Shown: positions 1 through 6,591 of the stretch, piece by piece
How positions within the stretch are numbered: the first letter of the stretch is position 1
Layout: every line of letters starts with the position of its first letter
Assembly (NCBI GenBank): GCA_938048445.1
Contig: CALIVE010000081.1
Span: 1 to 7,163, forward strand
Direction: 5' to 3'
DNA: 7,163 bases
Source of the DNA: Minisyncoccota bacterium
GTDB taxonomy: Bacteria; Patescibacteriota; Minisyncoccia; UBA6257; HR35
The notes under the pieces: model-generated
The model's input: only the letters and a program-made list of their open reading frames with translations
Database searches by the model: none
Told to the model about the DNA's origin: nothing
Made by a program: the position numbers and the translations under genes

Positions 1-249
1 ATCCTTCTTGATGTATTAATGCCAAAGATGGATGGTGCTGAAGTTTTTTTGAAGATTAAAGAAAACCCTGAATTTCAAAATACGAAGATTATTTTTGTAA
101 CTAATATAGATGACTATACTGAGGATTTTGAATATTTCAAAGAGTATCATTCAAAAATAGCAAAAGAAATTGGAGCTTGCGATTACTTAGCTAAGTCAAC
201 TGATTTAGATAAACTTGTAGAGAAAGTTCAAGAGGTCTTAAAAACTTAA
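1..249 (+). CDS. Response regulator receiver domain (CheY-like), 5' end missing
   Basis: This is the C-terminal 82 residues of a phosphoacceptor receiver domain; the start lies before the window and reading frame 1 is open from the first base. The fragment opens with LLDVLMPKMDG, the classic motif after beta-3, so Asp4 of the fragment is the expected phosphorylation site. The switch Thr is Thr34 in IIFVTN and the conserved Lys is Lys65 in DYLAKS. The protein ends 17 residues after that Lys with no output domain, so the visible end is a bare receiver; a domain before the window cannot be excluded. The Thr-to-Lys spacing is 31 residues against 22 in CheY, implying an insertion of about nine residues around alpha-4. 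The usual Pro after the Lys is Ser. Its stop overlaps the stop of the convergent BpsA-family gene by 4 nt. The partner kinase is not visible. Confidence 0.9.
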   Translation: MLLDVLMPKMDGAEVFLKIKENPEFQNTKIIFVTNIDDYTEDFEYFKEYHSKIAKEIGACDYLAKSTDLDKLVEKVQEVLKT

Positions 250-255
250 CCTCTT
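230..255. terminator. Possible hairpin at the convergent stop codons
   Basis: AAGAGGT (230-236) and ACCTCTT (249-255) are a perfect 7-bp inverted repeat around a 12-nt AT-rich loop. It spans the overlapping stop codons of the receiver gene and the convergent BpsA-family gene, where a shared bidirectional terminator would be expected. Neither side has a clean T-tract and the loop is large, so this may be chance. Confidence 0.25.
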
Positions 256-965
256 TCAAAAGTATAAAAAGCTTTCCTTTTCATATCTATTTTTCGAAGG
301 TCAATTTTTGGTGTAGGCTTTAAAATATAAAGGTCACTTGGGCGAGCATTATAGTATTTGTTAAAATTTTTTAATTTTGTTTCAATAATCAATCCCAATT
401 GGGTAATTATTCTTTGAATTTCTAAACCTCTCTCCAGAGACCTTTCTCCATAAGAATAGCAAAGAAAGTAATATTTATTTTTTAGAAAGTCTGGAGATTT
501 TCTTTTTTTATTTCTTCCCTTCCCCATTGAAGCTTCTAAAGCTCTATTAAGCCATACAAAAATTCCTAAGGGAGTATAGGGTGGGTCGAAAAATATTAAA
601 TTAAAATTGTAAAATTTGTCTTTTGGAAGAGGGTTTCTTAAATCATATTGAATTGTTTGAATATTAAAATTGTAATCTTTAGAAATTTTATCAATTAAAT
701 CAAGGATTTCTTTATCAATATCGACCACAGCAATTGGAGGAGAATTTAAAATTAAGCTTGTTGCTATTGAAGTTAAATCATCATCGCCTAAAAATAAAAT
801 TTCGCCATTTACTTTTTTATAAAATTTTTTAATAAGTAATGCCCTTTTTATTAAAGTTTCCTCTGTGGCATAAAATTGATCGAATTCTCTTTTAGGTTTA
901 GACCTTTGATAATTTTTTAAAATTTCCTTGAGCTGAGCAAGATATTTTATGATTTCTTCTTTCAT
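246..965 (-). CDS. BpsA-family protein (branched-chain polyamine synthase / DUF43), catalytic domain only
   Basis: The 239-residue protein resembles N4-bis(aminopropyl)spermidine synthase, which transfers aminopropyl groups from decarboxylated S-adenosylmethionine to the internal nitrogen of spermidine, giving branched polyamines in hyperthermophiles. Family landmarks occur in order: a substrate-loop-like KPKREFDQFYAT (24-34), GDDD at 60-63 (the family hallmark), VDID at 81-84 closing a Rossmann-type strand, DLRNPLP at 108-114, DPPYT at 127-131, then DFNxY-like NFNKYYN (200-206) and a C-terminal FYTFE. Archaeal enzymes are about 350 residues and begin with a winged-helix domain; that domain is absent here, so this is a minimal form. 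The ATG at 965 follows the amidase stop by 8 nt, suggesting cotranscription, and has no Shine-Dalgarno sequence. Family membership is well supported; substrate is inferred, and a related methyltransferase-like activity remains possible. Confidence 0.8.
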   Translation of the reverse strand: MKEEIIKYLAQLKEILKNYQRSKPKREFDQFYATEETLIKRALLIKKFYKKVNGEILFLGDDDLTSIATSLILNSPPIAVVDIDKEILDLIDKISKDYNFNIQTIQYDLRNPLPKDKFYNFNLIFFDPPYTPLGIFVWLNRALEASMGKGRNKKRKSPDFLKNKYYFLCYSYGERSLERGLEIQRIITQLGLIIETKLKNFNKYYNARPSDLYILKPTPKIDLRKIDMKRKAFYTFERG

Positions 966-973
966 TGAATAAT

Positions 974-1738
974 TTAATAATTTTCCCTAACAAATTTTTC
1001 TAAACCATTAGCAATTCCTAAAGCAACATTTTTATAACCTAAAATCAAAATTAGAAGGTCTTTTGAATTTCTTATATTACCCATCTCAATTATTACTGCT
1101 GGAGTTTTTGGATGAATTGCTCTTTTAAACTTTGACCAATTAAATGCATAGTAATGAGTCATATTTTCGGTAAATTCGTCAATAAAATTAATTCCTGTAG
1201 CTTTTTGATATTCTTTAATTATAGATTCTTTTAGCTTAAAAGCCTTTCCAGAATAATCTACAAAAGGTGTTGAAACCATAAAACCACTTACCTTGGGATC
1301 TGTTGAATTTGCATGAATAGAAATAAAAGCATCAGCATAATAATTTTCTGGAACAATTGCTGGTAAGATTTCTACTTTGTAGCCTTTTTCTTCTAAGATT
1401 TTAGCGACTTCAAACCCTATAAGCTTATTGATTTCAACTTCTTTCAAAGGACCGAAAACCCCACCTGTTCTTGAAACTTTCCGTAATTCATAGGGTGGGT
1501 TTGAATCTATCATATGACCTATTTGAATAGCAATCTTTAAAGGACCTTCTGGTCTTTGCCATTTATCAAAATCAGGATACCTAAAATATAGAGCTTCTTT
1601 TGAAAATTCTGGGTAAGGTTGGAAATAAATTTCGCTTAGAATTTCAATAGCTTTATCTAAACTTAAAATATTAGAAGTTGTACCAGCTAATAAAAATAAA
1701 AGTATTTTAAGTAATGCTTCCGGAGTTTTAATTAGCAT
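974..1738 (-). CDS. N-acetylmuramoyl-L-alanine amidase (Amidase_3 family), probably exported
   Basis: This is a zinc amidase that cleaves the bond between N-acetylmuramic acid and L-alanine in peptidoglycan. Counting from the ATG at 1738 (254 residues), the expected zinc ligands are His75 in IQIGH, Glu102 in the EVEIN segment and His142 in FISIHAN. The catalytic Glu is Glu218 in PAVIIEMGNI, matching the family's PAVLVElGf motif. Residues 4-20 carry two lysines and a short hydrophobic stretch (ILLFLLAG), a weak signal-peptide candidate with no lipobox Cys. About 45 residues of unclear role separate it from the catalytic domain. The frame stays open to a TTG at 1762 overlapping the rpiB start by one base; I prefer the ATG at 1738 because it puts the hydrophobic segment at the N-terminus and leaves a promoter-sized gap. 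Likely role: cell separation or wall turnover, implying a peptidoglycan wall. Confidence 0.88.
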   Translation of the reverse strand: MLIKTPEALLKILLFLLAGTTSNILSLDKAIEILSEIYFQPYPEFSKEALYFRYPDFDKWQRPEGPLKIAIQIGHMIDSNPPYELRKVSRTGGVFGPLKEVEINKLIGFEVAKILEEKGYKVEILPAIVPENYYADAFISIHANSTDPKVSGFMVSTPFVDYSGKAFKLKESIIKEYQKATGINFIDEFTENMTHYYAFNWSKFKRAIHPKTPAVIIEMGNIRNSKDLLILILGYKNVALGIANGLEKFVRENY

Positions 1739-1744
1739 TTTCAG

Positions 1745-1757
1745 ATTATAATTATAA
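1745..1757. promoter_or_regulatory. Divergent promoter candidate between amidase and rpiB
   Basis: The 23-nt gap between the two divergent ATGs contains the perfect 12-bp palindrome TTATAATTATAA (1746-1757). It gives TATAAT on the plus strand (1747-1752), ending 9 nt before the rpiB ATG. On the minus strand it gives TATAAT at 1756-1751 and again at 1750-1745; the former ends 12 nt before the amidase ATG. Transcripts starting about 7 nt beyond these hexamers would have leaders of only a few bases or none. I see no convincing -35 box on either side, and AT-rich DNA makes such hexamers common. Confidence 0.4.
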
Positions 1758-1761
1758 AACA

Positions 1762-2295
1762 ATGGAGAACAATTTAAAGATTTTCATTGGTGCTGATCAT
1801 AGAGGGTTTGAACTAAAAAATTTTTTAGTAGAGAAATTAAAATTACACAATTATGAAGTCGTTGATTTAGGAGCTTATAAATTTGATCCAGAAGATGATT
1901 ACACTGATATTGCCTTAAAAGTTGCCAAGGCGGTCTCTAAAGAAAAAAATAGCAAGGGAATAGTAATTTGCGGTTCAGGAATAGGAGTTTGTATTACTGC
2001 TAATAAAGTTAAAGGAATAAGAGCAGGCTTCGGAAATGATATTGAAATTGTAAGAAAAGCGAGAGAGGATGATGATATAAATGTATTGGCTCTTCCTGCT
2101 GATTTTATCCCCCAAGAATCAGCTTGGATTTTAGTTGAAATATTTTTAAATACTCGGTTTAAGGGTGAAGAAAGGTATTTAAGAAGAATAAAGAAAATAG
2201 AAAAATATGAAAGATTACCTATATATTTGATTTTTGTTTTATTCGTTGGGTTAATTGTTCTTTCTTTACTATTCTTCTTCAAGCTCTTTTCTTAA
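1762..2295 (+). CDS. rpiB: Ribose-5-phosphate isomerase B-like protein with C-terminal membrane segment
   Basis: RpiB/LacAB-family sugar-phosphate isomerases interconvert ribose 5-phosphate and ribulose 5-phosphate in the non-oxidative pentose phosphate pathway. The core (residues 1 to about 150) shows [11 protein letters not shown] with Asp12 and His13, DDYTDIA where DYPDxA is usual, the catalytic Cys70 in [15 protein letters not shown], and GIRAGF. Two positions depart from the family: the HND of RxHNDxNVL is DDD (103-105), replacing the His that assists ring opening in E. coli RpiB (His99), and the GGRH segment reads GEERY (135-139). The usual protein ends near residue 150; this one continues with a hydrophobic stretch from about 153 to 172 ([15 protein letters not shown] and following) and ends KLFS, resembling a tail anchor. 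The ATG lies just after a TATAAT element with no Shine-Dalgarno sequence. The 3' end overlaps convergent dnaJ by 27 nt. The fold is secure; exact substrate is less so. Confidence 0.88.
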   Translation: MENNLKIFIGADHRGFELKNFLVEKLKLHNYEVVDLGAYKFDPEDDYTDIALKVAKAVSKEKNSKGIVICGSGIGVCITANKVKGIRAGFGNDIEIVRKAREDDDINVLALPADFIPQESAWILVEIFLNTRFKGEERYLRRIKKIEKYERLPIYLIFVLFVGLIVLSLLFFFKLFS

Positions 2296-3303
2296 TTCTT
2301 CGAGTAATTTTTTAGCTTTTGGCGTTAGTTTTTTAACAGGCTTTAAAACAATTTTTAATATTAAGTCACCATTATTAATTCCATAACCAGGAATTCTTAA
2401 ATATTCACCTCTATAACCCTCGGGAATTTTAACTCTGATTTTATCTCCTAAAAAATCAATAGTTAATTCTTTACCTAAAATTAAATCAATAAAGCTTAGC
2501 TCAATTTCTCCAATTATGTCTCGGCCACGGATTGTGAATTTAGGATGAGGTTTAACACTAATTCGGATAATCAAGTCACCAGATTTTTTAGTTAAAGGAT
2601 CCTGATCACCGAATCCAGGAATTTTAATATATTCCTTAGGATTAAACTTTGGAGGCAAATTGACAGTTATAATCTCATCCTTAATCGTATATCCCCTTCC
2701 CTGACAGATTTTACATATTCTTTCAGGAACTTTACCTTTTCCACTGCAATTGTTACATCTTTTGGCAGTTTCAAAAATAAAACCCGTAAAAAAACTTGAT
2801 TTTTTAAAGACTTTACCAGAACCTCCACAAACATTACATCTTATTAATTTTTTTGTTTCACTTCCTGTGCCATCACAATTGAAACAAACTACTTTTCTTT
2901 TATAACTTATATTTTTATTTGTACCCTTTATTATTTCTGGCAATTCTACTTCTAAATCGAAAATAATATCCCTTTTTTCTTCTGGAGTAAAACTAAAGAA
3001 ATCTTCAATTAAATCTGCTAATAAATCATCAAAAGATTGTTGTCTGAAGAATGAATGTAAATCTTCAAAACCAAAAGGTGTATCAAAGAAGAATCCTTCT
3101 TTCATCATTTTTCTCTTTTGGTCATATTCTGATCTCAATTTTTTATCAGAAAGAACCCTATAGGCTTCTAAAATTTTCTTAAATTTTTCAGGATCTCCTC
3201 CCATATCAGGATGGTATTTCTTCGCTAATTCTCTAAATTTCTTCTTAATTTCCTCCTCAGAGGCGTTTTCCGGAACCCCTAAAATTTGATAATAATCTTC
3301 CAT
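2269..3303 (-). CDS. dnaJ: Chaperone protein DnaJ (Hsp40, type I)
   Basis: This co-chaperone delivers clients to DnaK and stimulates its ATPase. The 344-residue protein has all type I parts: a J domain (about 1-65) with HPD at 31-33; a linker (70-105) in the place of the Gly/Phe region; the zinc-binding domain with four CxxCxGxG repeats starting at Cys140, Cys156, Cys183 and Cys197; two beta-sandwich substrate domains (about 114-320, interrupted by the zinc domain) with KIPGFG and RIPGYG turns; and a short Lys/Glu-rich tail. The linker is odd: 11 Phe but only two Gly across 36 residues. It is somewhat shorter than E. coli DnaJ (376). The ATG at 3303 gives the canonical DYYQILGV opening, 3 nt after the membrane-protein stop, without a visible ribosome-binding site. 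It is the last gene of the hrcA-grpE-dnaK operon and its end overlaps rpiB. Confidence 0.97.
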   Translation of the reverse strand: MEDYYQILGVPENASEEEIKKKFRELAKKYHPDMGGDPEKFKKILEAYRVLSDKKLRSEYDQKRKMMKEGFFFDTPFGFEDLHSFFRQQSFDDLLADLIEDFFSFTPEEKRDIIFDLEVELPEIIKGTNKNISYKRKVVCFNCDGTGSETKKLIRCNVCGGSGKVFKKSSFFTGFIFETAKRCNNCSGKGKVPERICKICQGRGYTIKDEIITVNLPPKFNPKEYIKIPGFGDQDPLTKKSGDLIIRISVKPHPKFTIRGRDIIGEIELSFIDLILGKELTIDFLGDKIRVKIPEGYRGEYLRIPGYGINNGDLILKIVLKPVKKLTPKAKKLLEELRKELEEE

Positions 3304-3306
3304 TGT

Positions 3307-4236
3307 TTAAATTTTAATAATTTCTTTTTCTAAAAGCTGGTATTCAATTTGAATTAATTTCAAATATTTCAAAGTTAAAAATATCAGGTAAGCGAAAACT
3401 GAAAGGATAGACCCTATAATTAAAAGGACATATCTTAAAATTAAAACCAAAAATAATCCTAATATTATTTTATAAGCTAATTGCCCAGAGGTTTCAATTT
3501 TTTGAAAATTTAAATAAATATATTCAGCCAAAGCTTCTTTAAGTGTTGTTTCTAATTTTAAATTAAGCTTCAATCTTTTATTTAACTCCTCTAAGCCCAT
3601 TTTTAAAATTTCTTCTTTTGTTTTTTCATCAACTTCAGCTGGTAAATTTTTACTTAAAATATCTCTTATCTTTGTTTCAGGAACAATGCCTAAGTTTGCT
3701 ACTTCAAAAAAATAATTAGATTTTTCAATGAATTTTTCAATGCTTTCTTTTGGTAATTCTTTAAAATTGATCAAAAAAACAATTGAAAGAAAAGTAAAAA
3801 TAAGTAAGAAAAAAGTAAGAAAATTCCATATATCTAATACAGAAGAAAGGAAGTTAAGTTTTAAAGCATTTTTATAACTTTTGACAATCTTCCACCAATA
3901 AAAAAGATAAAAAATAAAGAAAATAAAAGTAAGTATTGATGCAAAGATAATATTTTTAAGATAAAGGTTAAAGAGGCCAAAAATCACAAGTGATTGAAAA
4001 ATTATCAAGCCTAAATTGTAGAAAAATGGAAGAACTAATAGAATAACTGCTTGAAAAGAAAGAAAAAGGATTAAAGAAATCAAAAGGAAAAGCAAGTTGA
4101 AGAGAGTTTTATTCAGATAAAATTGGTAGCTAAAAAATAATATCGAAAAAAAAGAAACAAAGGAAAAAAGCAAAATGATAAATTCTTTAAAATAAGGAGC
4201 TTTAATTTGAAAATATTCTTCCGTAGAAATTACCAT
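3307..4236 (-). CDS. Unrecognised multi-pass membrane protein between dnaK and dnaJ
   Basis: I do not recognise a family. The 309-residue protein is very rich in Phe, Leu and Ile. Hydrophobic segments suggest about seven membrane helices, near residues 19-39, 46-60, 62-83, 84-115 (probably one or two helices ending at YWW 113-115), 137-157, 253-272 and 273-290. Between the fifth and sixth is a charged stretch of about 95 residues (158-250) rich in Lys and Glu, predicted soluble and mostly helical, containing NLGIVPETKIRDIL (181-194) and ELNKRLKLNLKLE (217-229). The C-terminus is a short charged tail. There is no signal-peptide cleavage site or catalytic motif I can name. The gene starts 14 nt after dnaK and ends 3 nt before dnaJ in the same direction, so it is probably cotranscribed with both. 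A role in membrane-linked folding or stress response is suggested only by position. Confidence 0.8.
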   Translation of the reverse strand: MVISTEEYFQIKAPYFKEFIILLFSFVSFFSILFFSYQFYLNKTLFNLLFLLISLILFLSFQAVILLVLPFFYNLGLIIFQSLVIFGLFNLYLKNIIFASILTFIFFIFYLFYWWKIVKSYKNALKLNFLSSVLDIWNFLTFFLLIFTFLSIVFLINFKELPKESIEKFIEKSNYFFEVANLGIVPETKIRDILSKNLPAEVDEKTKEEILKMGLEELNKRLKLNLKLETTLKEALAEYIYLNFQKIETSGQLAYKIILGLFLVLILRYVLLIIGSILSVFAYLIFLTLKYLKLIQIEYQLLEKEIIKI

Positions 4237-4242
4237 TAATAT

Positions 4243-4248
4243 ATTATA
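4243..4248 (-). promoter_or_regulatory. Possible internal -10 element before the membrane-protein gene
   Basis: Read on the minus strand, the 14-nt gap between dnaK and the membrane-protein gene contains a perfect TATAAT (4248 down to 4243), ending 6 nt before the ATG at 4236. A start about 7 nt downstream would give an essentially leaderless transcript for the membrane protein and dnaJ. No clear -35 box is seen at the expected distance, so support is limited to the hexamer and its position directly after a hairpin. Confidence 0.3.
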
Positions 4249-4250
4249 CT

Positions 4251-6071
4251 TTAACCAGAAGTAGCTTCTGGTCCTTTGTAGAATTGAATACCAATTTGAG
4301 AAAGAAGTTGAGTTAATTCTTTTATCTTTTCTTCGATAACAGCAACATCATTACTATTTTTAACTTCATAAAGTTCTTTTATTTGATTTTCAATATTACT
4401 TATTAGATCTGGTGAGATTTTGTCTTTATATTCTTGTAATAATTTATTAGCTTGATAAATCAAATTATCGGCTTGATTTCTGGCTTCTGCTAATTGTTTT
4501 TTCTTTAAATCTTCAGCTGCATACATTTCAGCTTCTTTTTTCATCCTTTCAATTTCATCTTTTGTCAAGTTTGTTGAACCTGTAATTTTAACACTTTGTG
4601 CCTTACCTGTTGCTTTATCTTTAGCTGTAACTGTCAAAATTCCATTAACATCGATATCAAAGGTTACTTCAATTTGAGGAACACCTCGAGGAGCAGGTGG
4701 TATTCCATCTAAAATAAATCGAGCTAAAGTTTTATTATCAGCTGCCATAGGTCTTTCTCCTTGAACAACATGAATTTCAACAGAAGTTTGGTTATCTTCA
4801 GCTGTTGTAAATATTTCTGTTTTTGAATAAGGAATTGGAGTGTTTTTAGGAATCATCGGATGAGCAATACCACCTAAGGTTTCAATAGCTAAGGTTAGAG
4901 GAGTTACATCTAAAAGTAAGATTTCCTTAACATCACCTTGCAAAATTCCTGCTTGAATAGCTGCACCTATAGCAACAACTTCGTCGGGATTGATTTCTTT
5001 TAAAGGTTCTTTACCAAAATAATCCCTTACCATTTGTTGAATTAGAGGCATTCTTGTCTGCCCTCCTACAAGTAAAACTGCATCAATATCCTTTGGAGTA
5101 AGGTTTAATTCTTTGAGTGTTTTATCAACTATTTCTATTGACCTTTCAACTAAATCTCGAGTTAACTCTTCTAATTTAGAACGGGTTAGTTTGAAGTAAA
5201 GATGTTTAGGTTCACCACCAATAGAAGCTATAAAAGGAAGATTGATTTCAGTTTCATAAAGAGTTGAAAGTTCCTGTTTTGCTTTTTCGGCAGCATCTTT
5301 TAATCTTTGTAAAGCCAAGGGGTCTTTATGAAGATCAATTCCTTCTTGTTTTTTATATTCAGAAATTAAATAATCAATTATTCTTTGGTCAAAATCATCA
5401 CCGCCAAGATAGGAATCTCCACCAATTCCTTTGGTTTCAATAACATTTTCACCAATTTCTAAAACAGAAACATCAAAAGTGCCTCCACCAAAATCATAAA
5501 CTAATATTTTTTGATTAACATTTTTATCTAATCCATAGGCTAAAGCAGCTGCTGTAGGTTCAGGTAGTATTCTTCTGACATTAAAACCAGCGATTTCTCC
5601 GGCAACTTTGGTTGCTGTTCTTTGGGAATCATCAAAATATGCAGGAACTGTTATAACTGCTTCTTCTATTTTTTCTCCTAATTTTTCCTCAACATCTAAT
5701 TTAATCTTCTGTAAAATCATTGCTGAAATTTCTTCAGGTCGATACCATCTATCTCCCATTTTTACCTCAACTCCTCCATTAGCTGATTCTCTTATCTCAT
5801 AGGGCAATTTCTCTTTAGCTTTTTGAACTTCAGGATCAGAATATCTTCTTCCTATTAATCTTTTAATCGAAAAAATTGTATTTTGAGGATTGGTAATTGC
5901 TTGTCTTTTTGCTAAAATCCCAACCAGTCTTTCACCTGTTTTTGAAATTGCAACAACTGAAGGAGTAATTCTCATACCTTCTCTATTTTCAATTACCCTG
6001 GGTACTCCAGCTTCAACAATAGCAACCGCAGAATTAGTTGTTCCTAAGTCTATTCCTACTATCTTAGGCAT
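4251..6071 (-). CDS. dnaK: Chaperone protein DnaK (Hsp70)
   Basis: DnaK is the ATP-dependent Hsp70 chaperone that binds exposed hydrophobic peptide segments in the cytoplasm. The 606 residues include the nucleotide-binding domain (1 to about 380) with phosphate loop GIDLGTTNS (6-14), catalytic Lys70 in SIKRLIG, ITVPAYF (140-146), [11 protein letters not shown] (192-202) and adenosine motif [10 protein letters not shown] (333-342). The hydrophobic linker is [10 protein letters not shown] (383-392), followed by the beta-sandwich substrate domain with TAEDNQ and [15 protein letters not shown] (460-474), then a helical lid (about 505-600). It keeps the segment after Gln63 also found in E. coli DnaK and said to be missing from many Gram-positive proteins. 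The C-terminus is short and lacks the long acidic tail of E. coli DnaK (638). The ATG at 6071 gives the canonical PKIVGIDLG opening and overlaps grpE by 8 nt, implying translational coupling. Confidence 0.99.
   Translation of the reverse strand: MPKIVGIDLGTTNSAVAIVEAGVPRVIENREGMRITPSVVAISKTGERLVGILAKRQAITNPQNTIFSIKRLIGRRYSDPEVQKAKEKLPYEIRESANGGVEVKMGDRWYRPEEISAMILQKIKLDVEEKLGEKIEEAVITVPAYFDDSQRTATKVAGEIAGFNVRRILPEPTAAALAYGLDKNVNQKILVYDFGGGTFDVSVLEIGENVIETKGIGGDSYLGGDDFDQRIIDYLISEYKKQEGIDLHKDPLALQRLKDAAEKAKQELSTLYETEINLPFIASIGGEPKHLYFKLTRSKLEELTRDLVERSIEIVDKTLKELNLTPKDIDAVLLVGGQTRMPLIQQMVRDYFGKEPLKEINPDEVVAIGAAIQAGILQGDVKEILLLDVTPLTLAIETLGGIAHPMIPKNTPIPYSKTEIFTTAEDNQTSVEIHVVQGERPMAADNKTLARFILDGIPPAPRGVPQIEVTFDIDVNGILTVTAKDKATGKAQSVKITGSTNLTKDEIERMKKEAEMYAAEDLKKKQLAEARNQADNLIYQANKLLQEYKDKISPDLISNIENQIKELYEVKNSNDVAVIEEKIKELTQLLSQIGIQFYKGPEATSG
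4254..4272 (-). terminator. Hairpin overlapping the 3' end of dnaK (attenuator or mRNA-stability element)
   Basis: ACCAGAAG and CTTCTGGT form a perfect 8-bp inverted repeat with a 3-nt loop, four of the eight pairs being G-C. On the minus strand it covers the last dnaK codons (encoding roughly PEATSG) and ends immediately before the TAA stop. The sequence after it is TAAAGTATAA, not a T-tract, so it is not a typical intrinsic terminator. It could be a partial terminator, a barrier to 3' exonucleases protecting the dnaK message, or a chance structure constrained by coding. Confidence 0.4.
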
Positions 6072-6591
6072 TTTGGTGAACTAAAACTTTTACTTTTGCC
6101 GGCCTTATTAATTTACCATTTAATAAATAGCCCTTTGCTAAAACTTCTACTATTAAATTATCATCATTTTTATCACAATTTTCCTTAGAACAATTTTCAA
6201 CAGCAATTGCTTCATGGAAAAGTGGATTGAATTTCTCATTTGAAGGATTAATAATATTTAAACCATATTTTTGAAGAATTCCTAAAATCTGTGATTGAAT
6301 GAGTAAATAACCTTTACCTAAGGAAGTTTCTTTTGTTTTTTCATCTAAATTATTAATCGCGATATCCAAACTATCAAGAACTGATAATAAATCTCTCATT
6401 AATTCTTCATTTGCATATTTTATAAATTCTTGAATTTTAGTCTCCATTTCTCTTTGATAATGCAAAAAATCAGCCTTAGCTCTTTTCCAGCCCTCTAAAT
6501 AACTTTCCTTTTCTTGCTCTAATTTCTTAATCACTTCTTGTAATTCTTTAATTGTTTCGCTTTCTTGAGGTAGTTTTTCTTCTTCACTCAT
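6064..6591 (-). CDS. grpE: Nucleotide exchange factor GrpE
   Basis: GrpE releases ADP from DnaK, completing the Hsp70 cycle, and often acts as a thermosensor. The 175-residue protein shows an acidic N-terminus, a long charged helix (about 12-65) that would form the dimeric coiled coil, a helical bundle region (about 65-112), and the beta domain that contacts DnaK. Signature motifs are FNPLFHEAI (121-129) and [16 protein letters not shown] (154-169). The length is usual. A small oddity is the loop at 133-144, which carries two cysteines four residues apart (Cys134 and Cys139) among Asp, Lys and Asn. The ATG overlaps the hrcA stop as ATGA (4 nt) and the 3' end overlaps dnaK by 8 nt, typical of coupled translation. 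No Shine-Dalgarno sequence precedes it. Confidence 0.97.
   Translation of the reverse strand: MSEEEKLPQESETIKELQEVIKKLEQEKESYLEGWKRAKADFLHYQREMETKIQEFIKYANEELMRDLLSVLDSLDIAINNLDEKTKETSLGKGYLLIQSQILGILQKYGLNIINPSNEKFNPLFHEAIAVENCSKENCDKNDDNLIVEVLAKGYLLNGKLIRPAKVKVLVHQNA

Noticed and set aside
1739..1762. Longer amidase reading starting at the TTG at 1762
   Set aside because: TTG is a weak start, it would share a base with the rpiB ATG, and it would put eight extra residues before the hydrophobic N-terminal segment. The ATG at 1738 fits better.
1899..2282. Open frame antisense to rpiB
   Set aside because: It lies within a gene with clear family motifs, and its translation has no recognisable domain; it is a shadow of an AT-rich coding sequence.
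3780..3830. Run of similar AAAGTAA-like units resembling a short tandem repeat
   Set aside because: It is irregular and is explained by codons for Phe, Leu and Ile in a membrane helix on the minus strand.
5608..6084. Two short plus-strand open frames (64 codons each) opposite the dnaK N-terminal region
   Set aside because: They are antisense to highly conserved dnaK motifs and show no motif or initiation signal of their own.
6106..6128. TTATTAA / TTAATAA inverted repeat in the grpE 3' region
   Set aside because: All A-T pairs, inside a conserved coding segment (IRPAKV region), no T-tract; expected by chance at this base composition.
6588..6590. Recoded UGA (glycine), as in Gracilibacteria
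   Set aside because: TGA ends hrcA right at the expected HrcA C-terminus in an ATGA overlap with grpE, and the proteins use normal glycine codons with no in-frame TGA.
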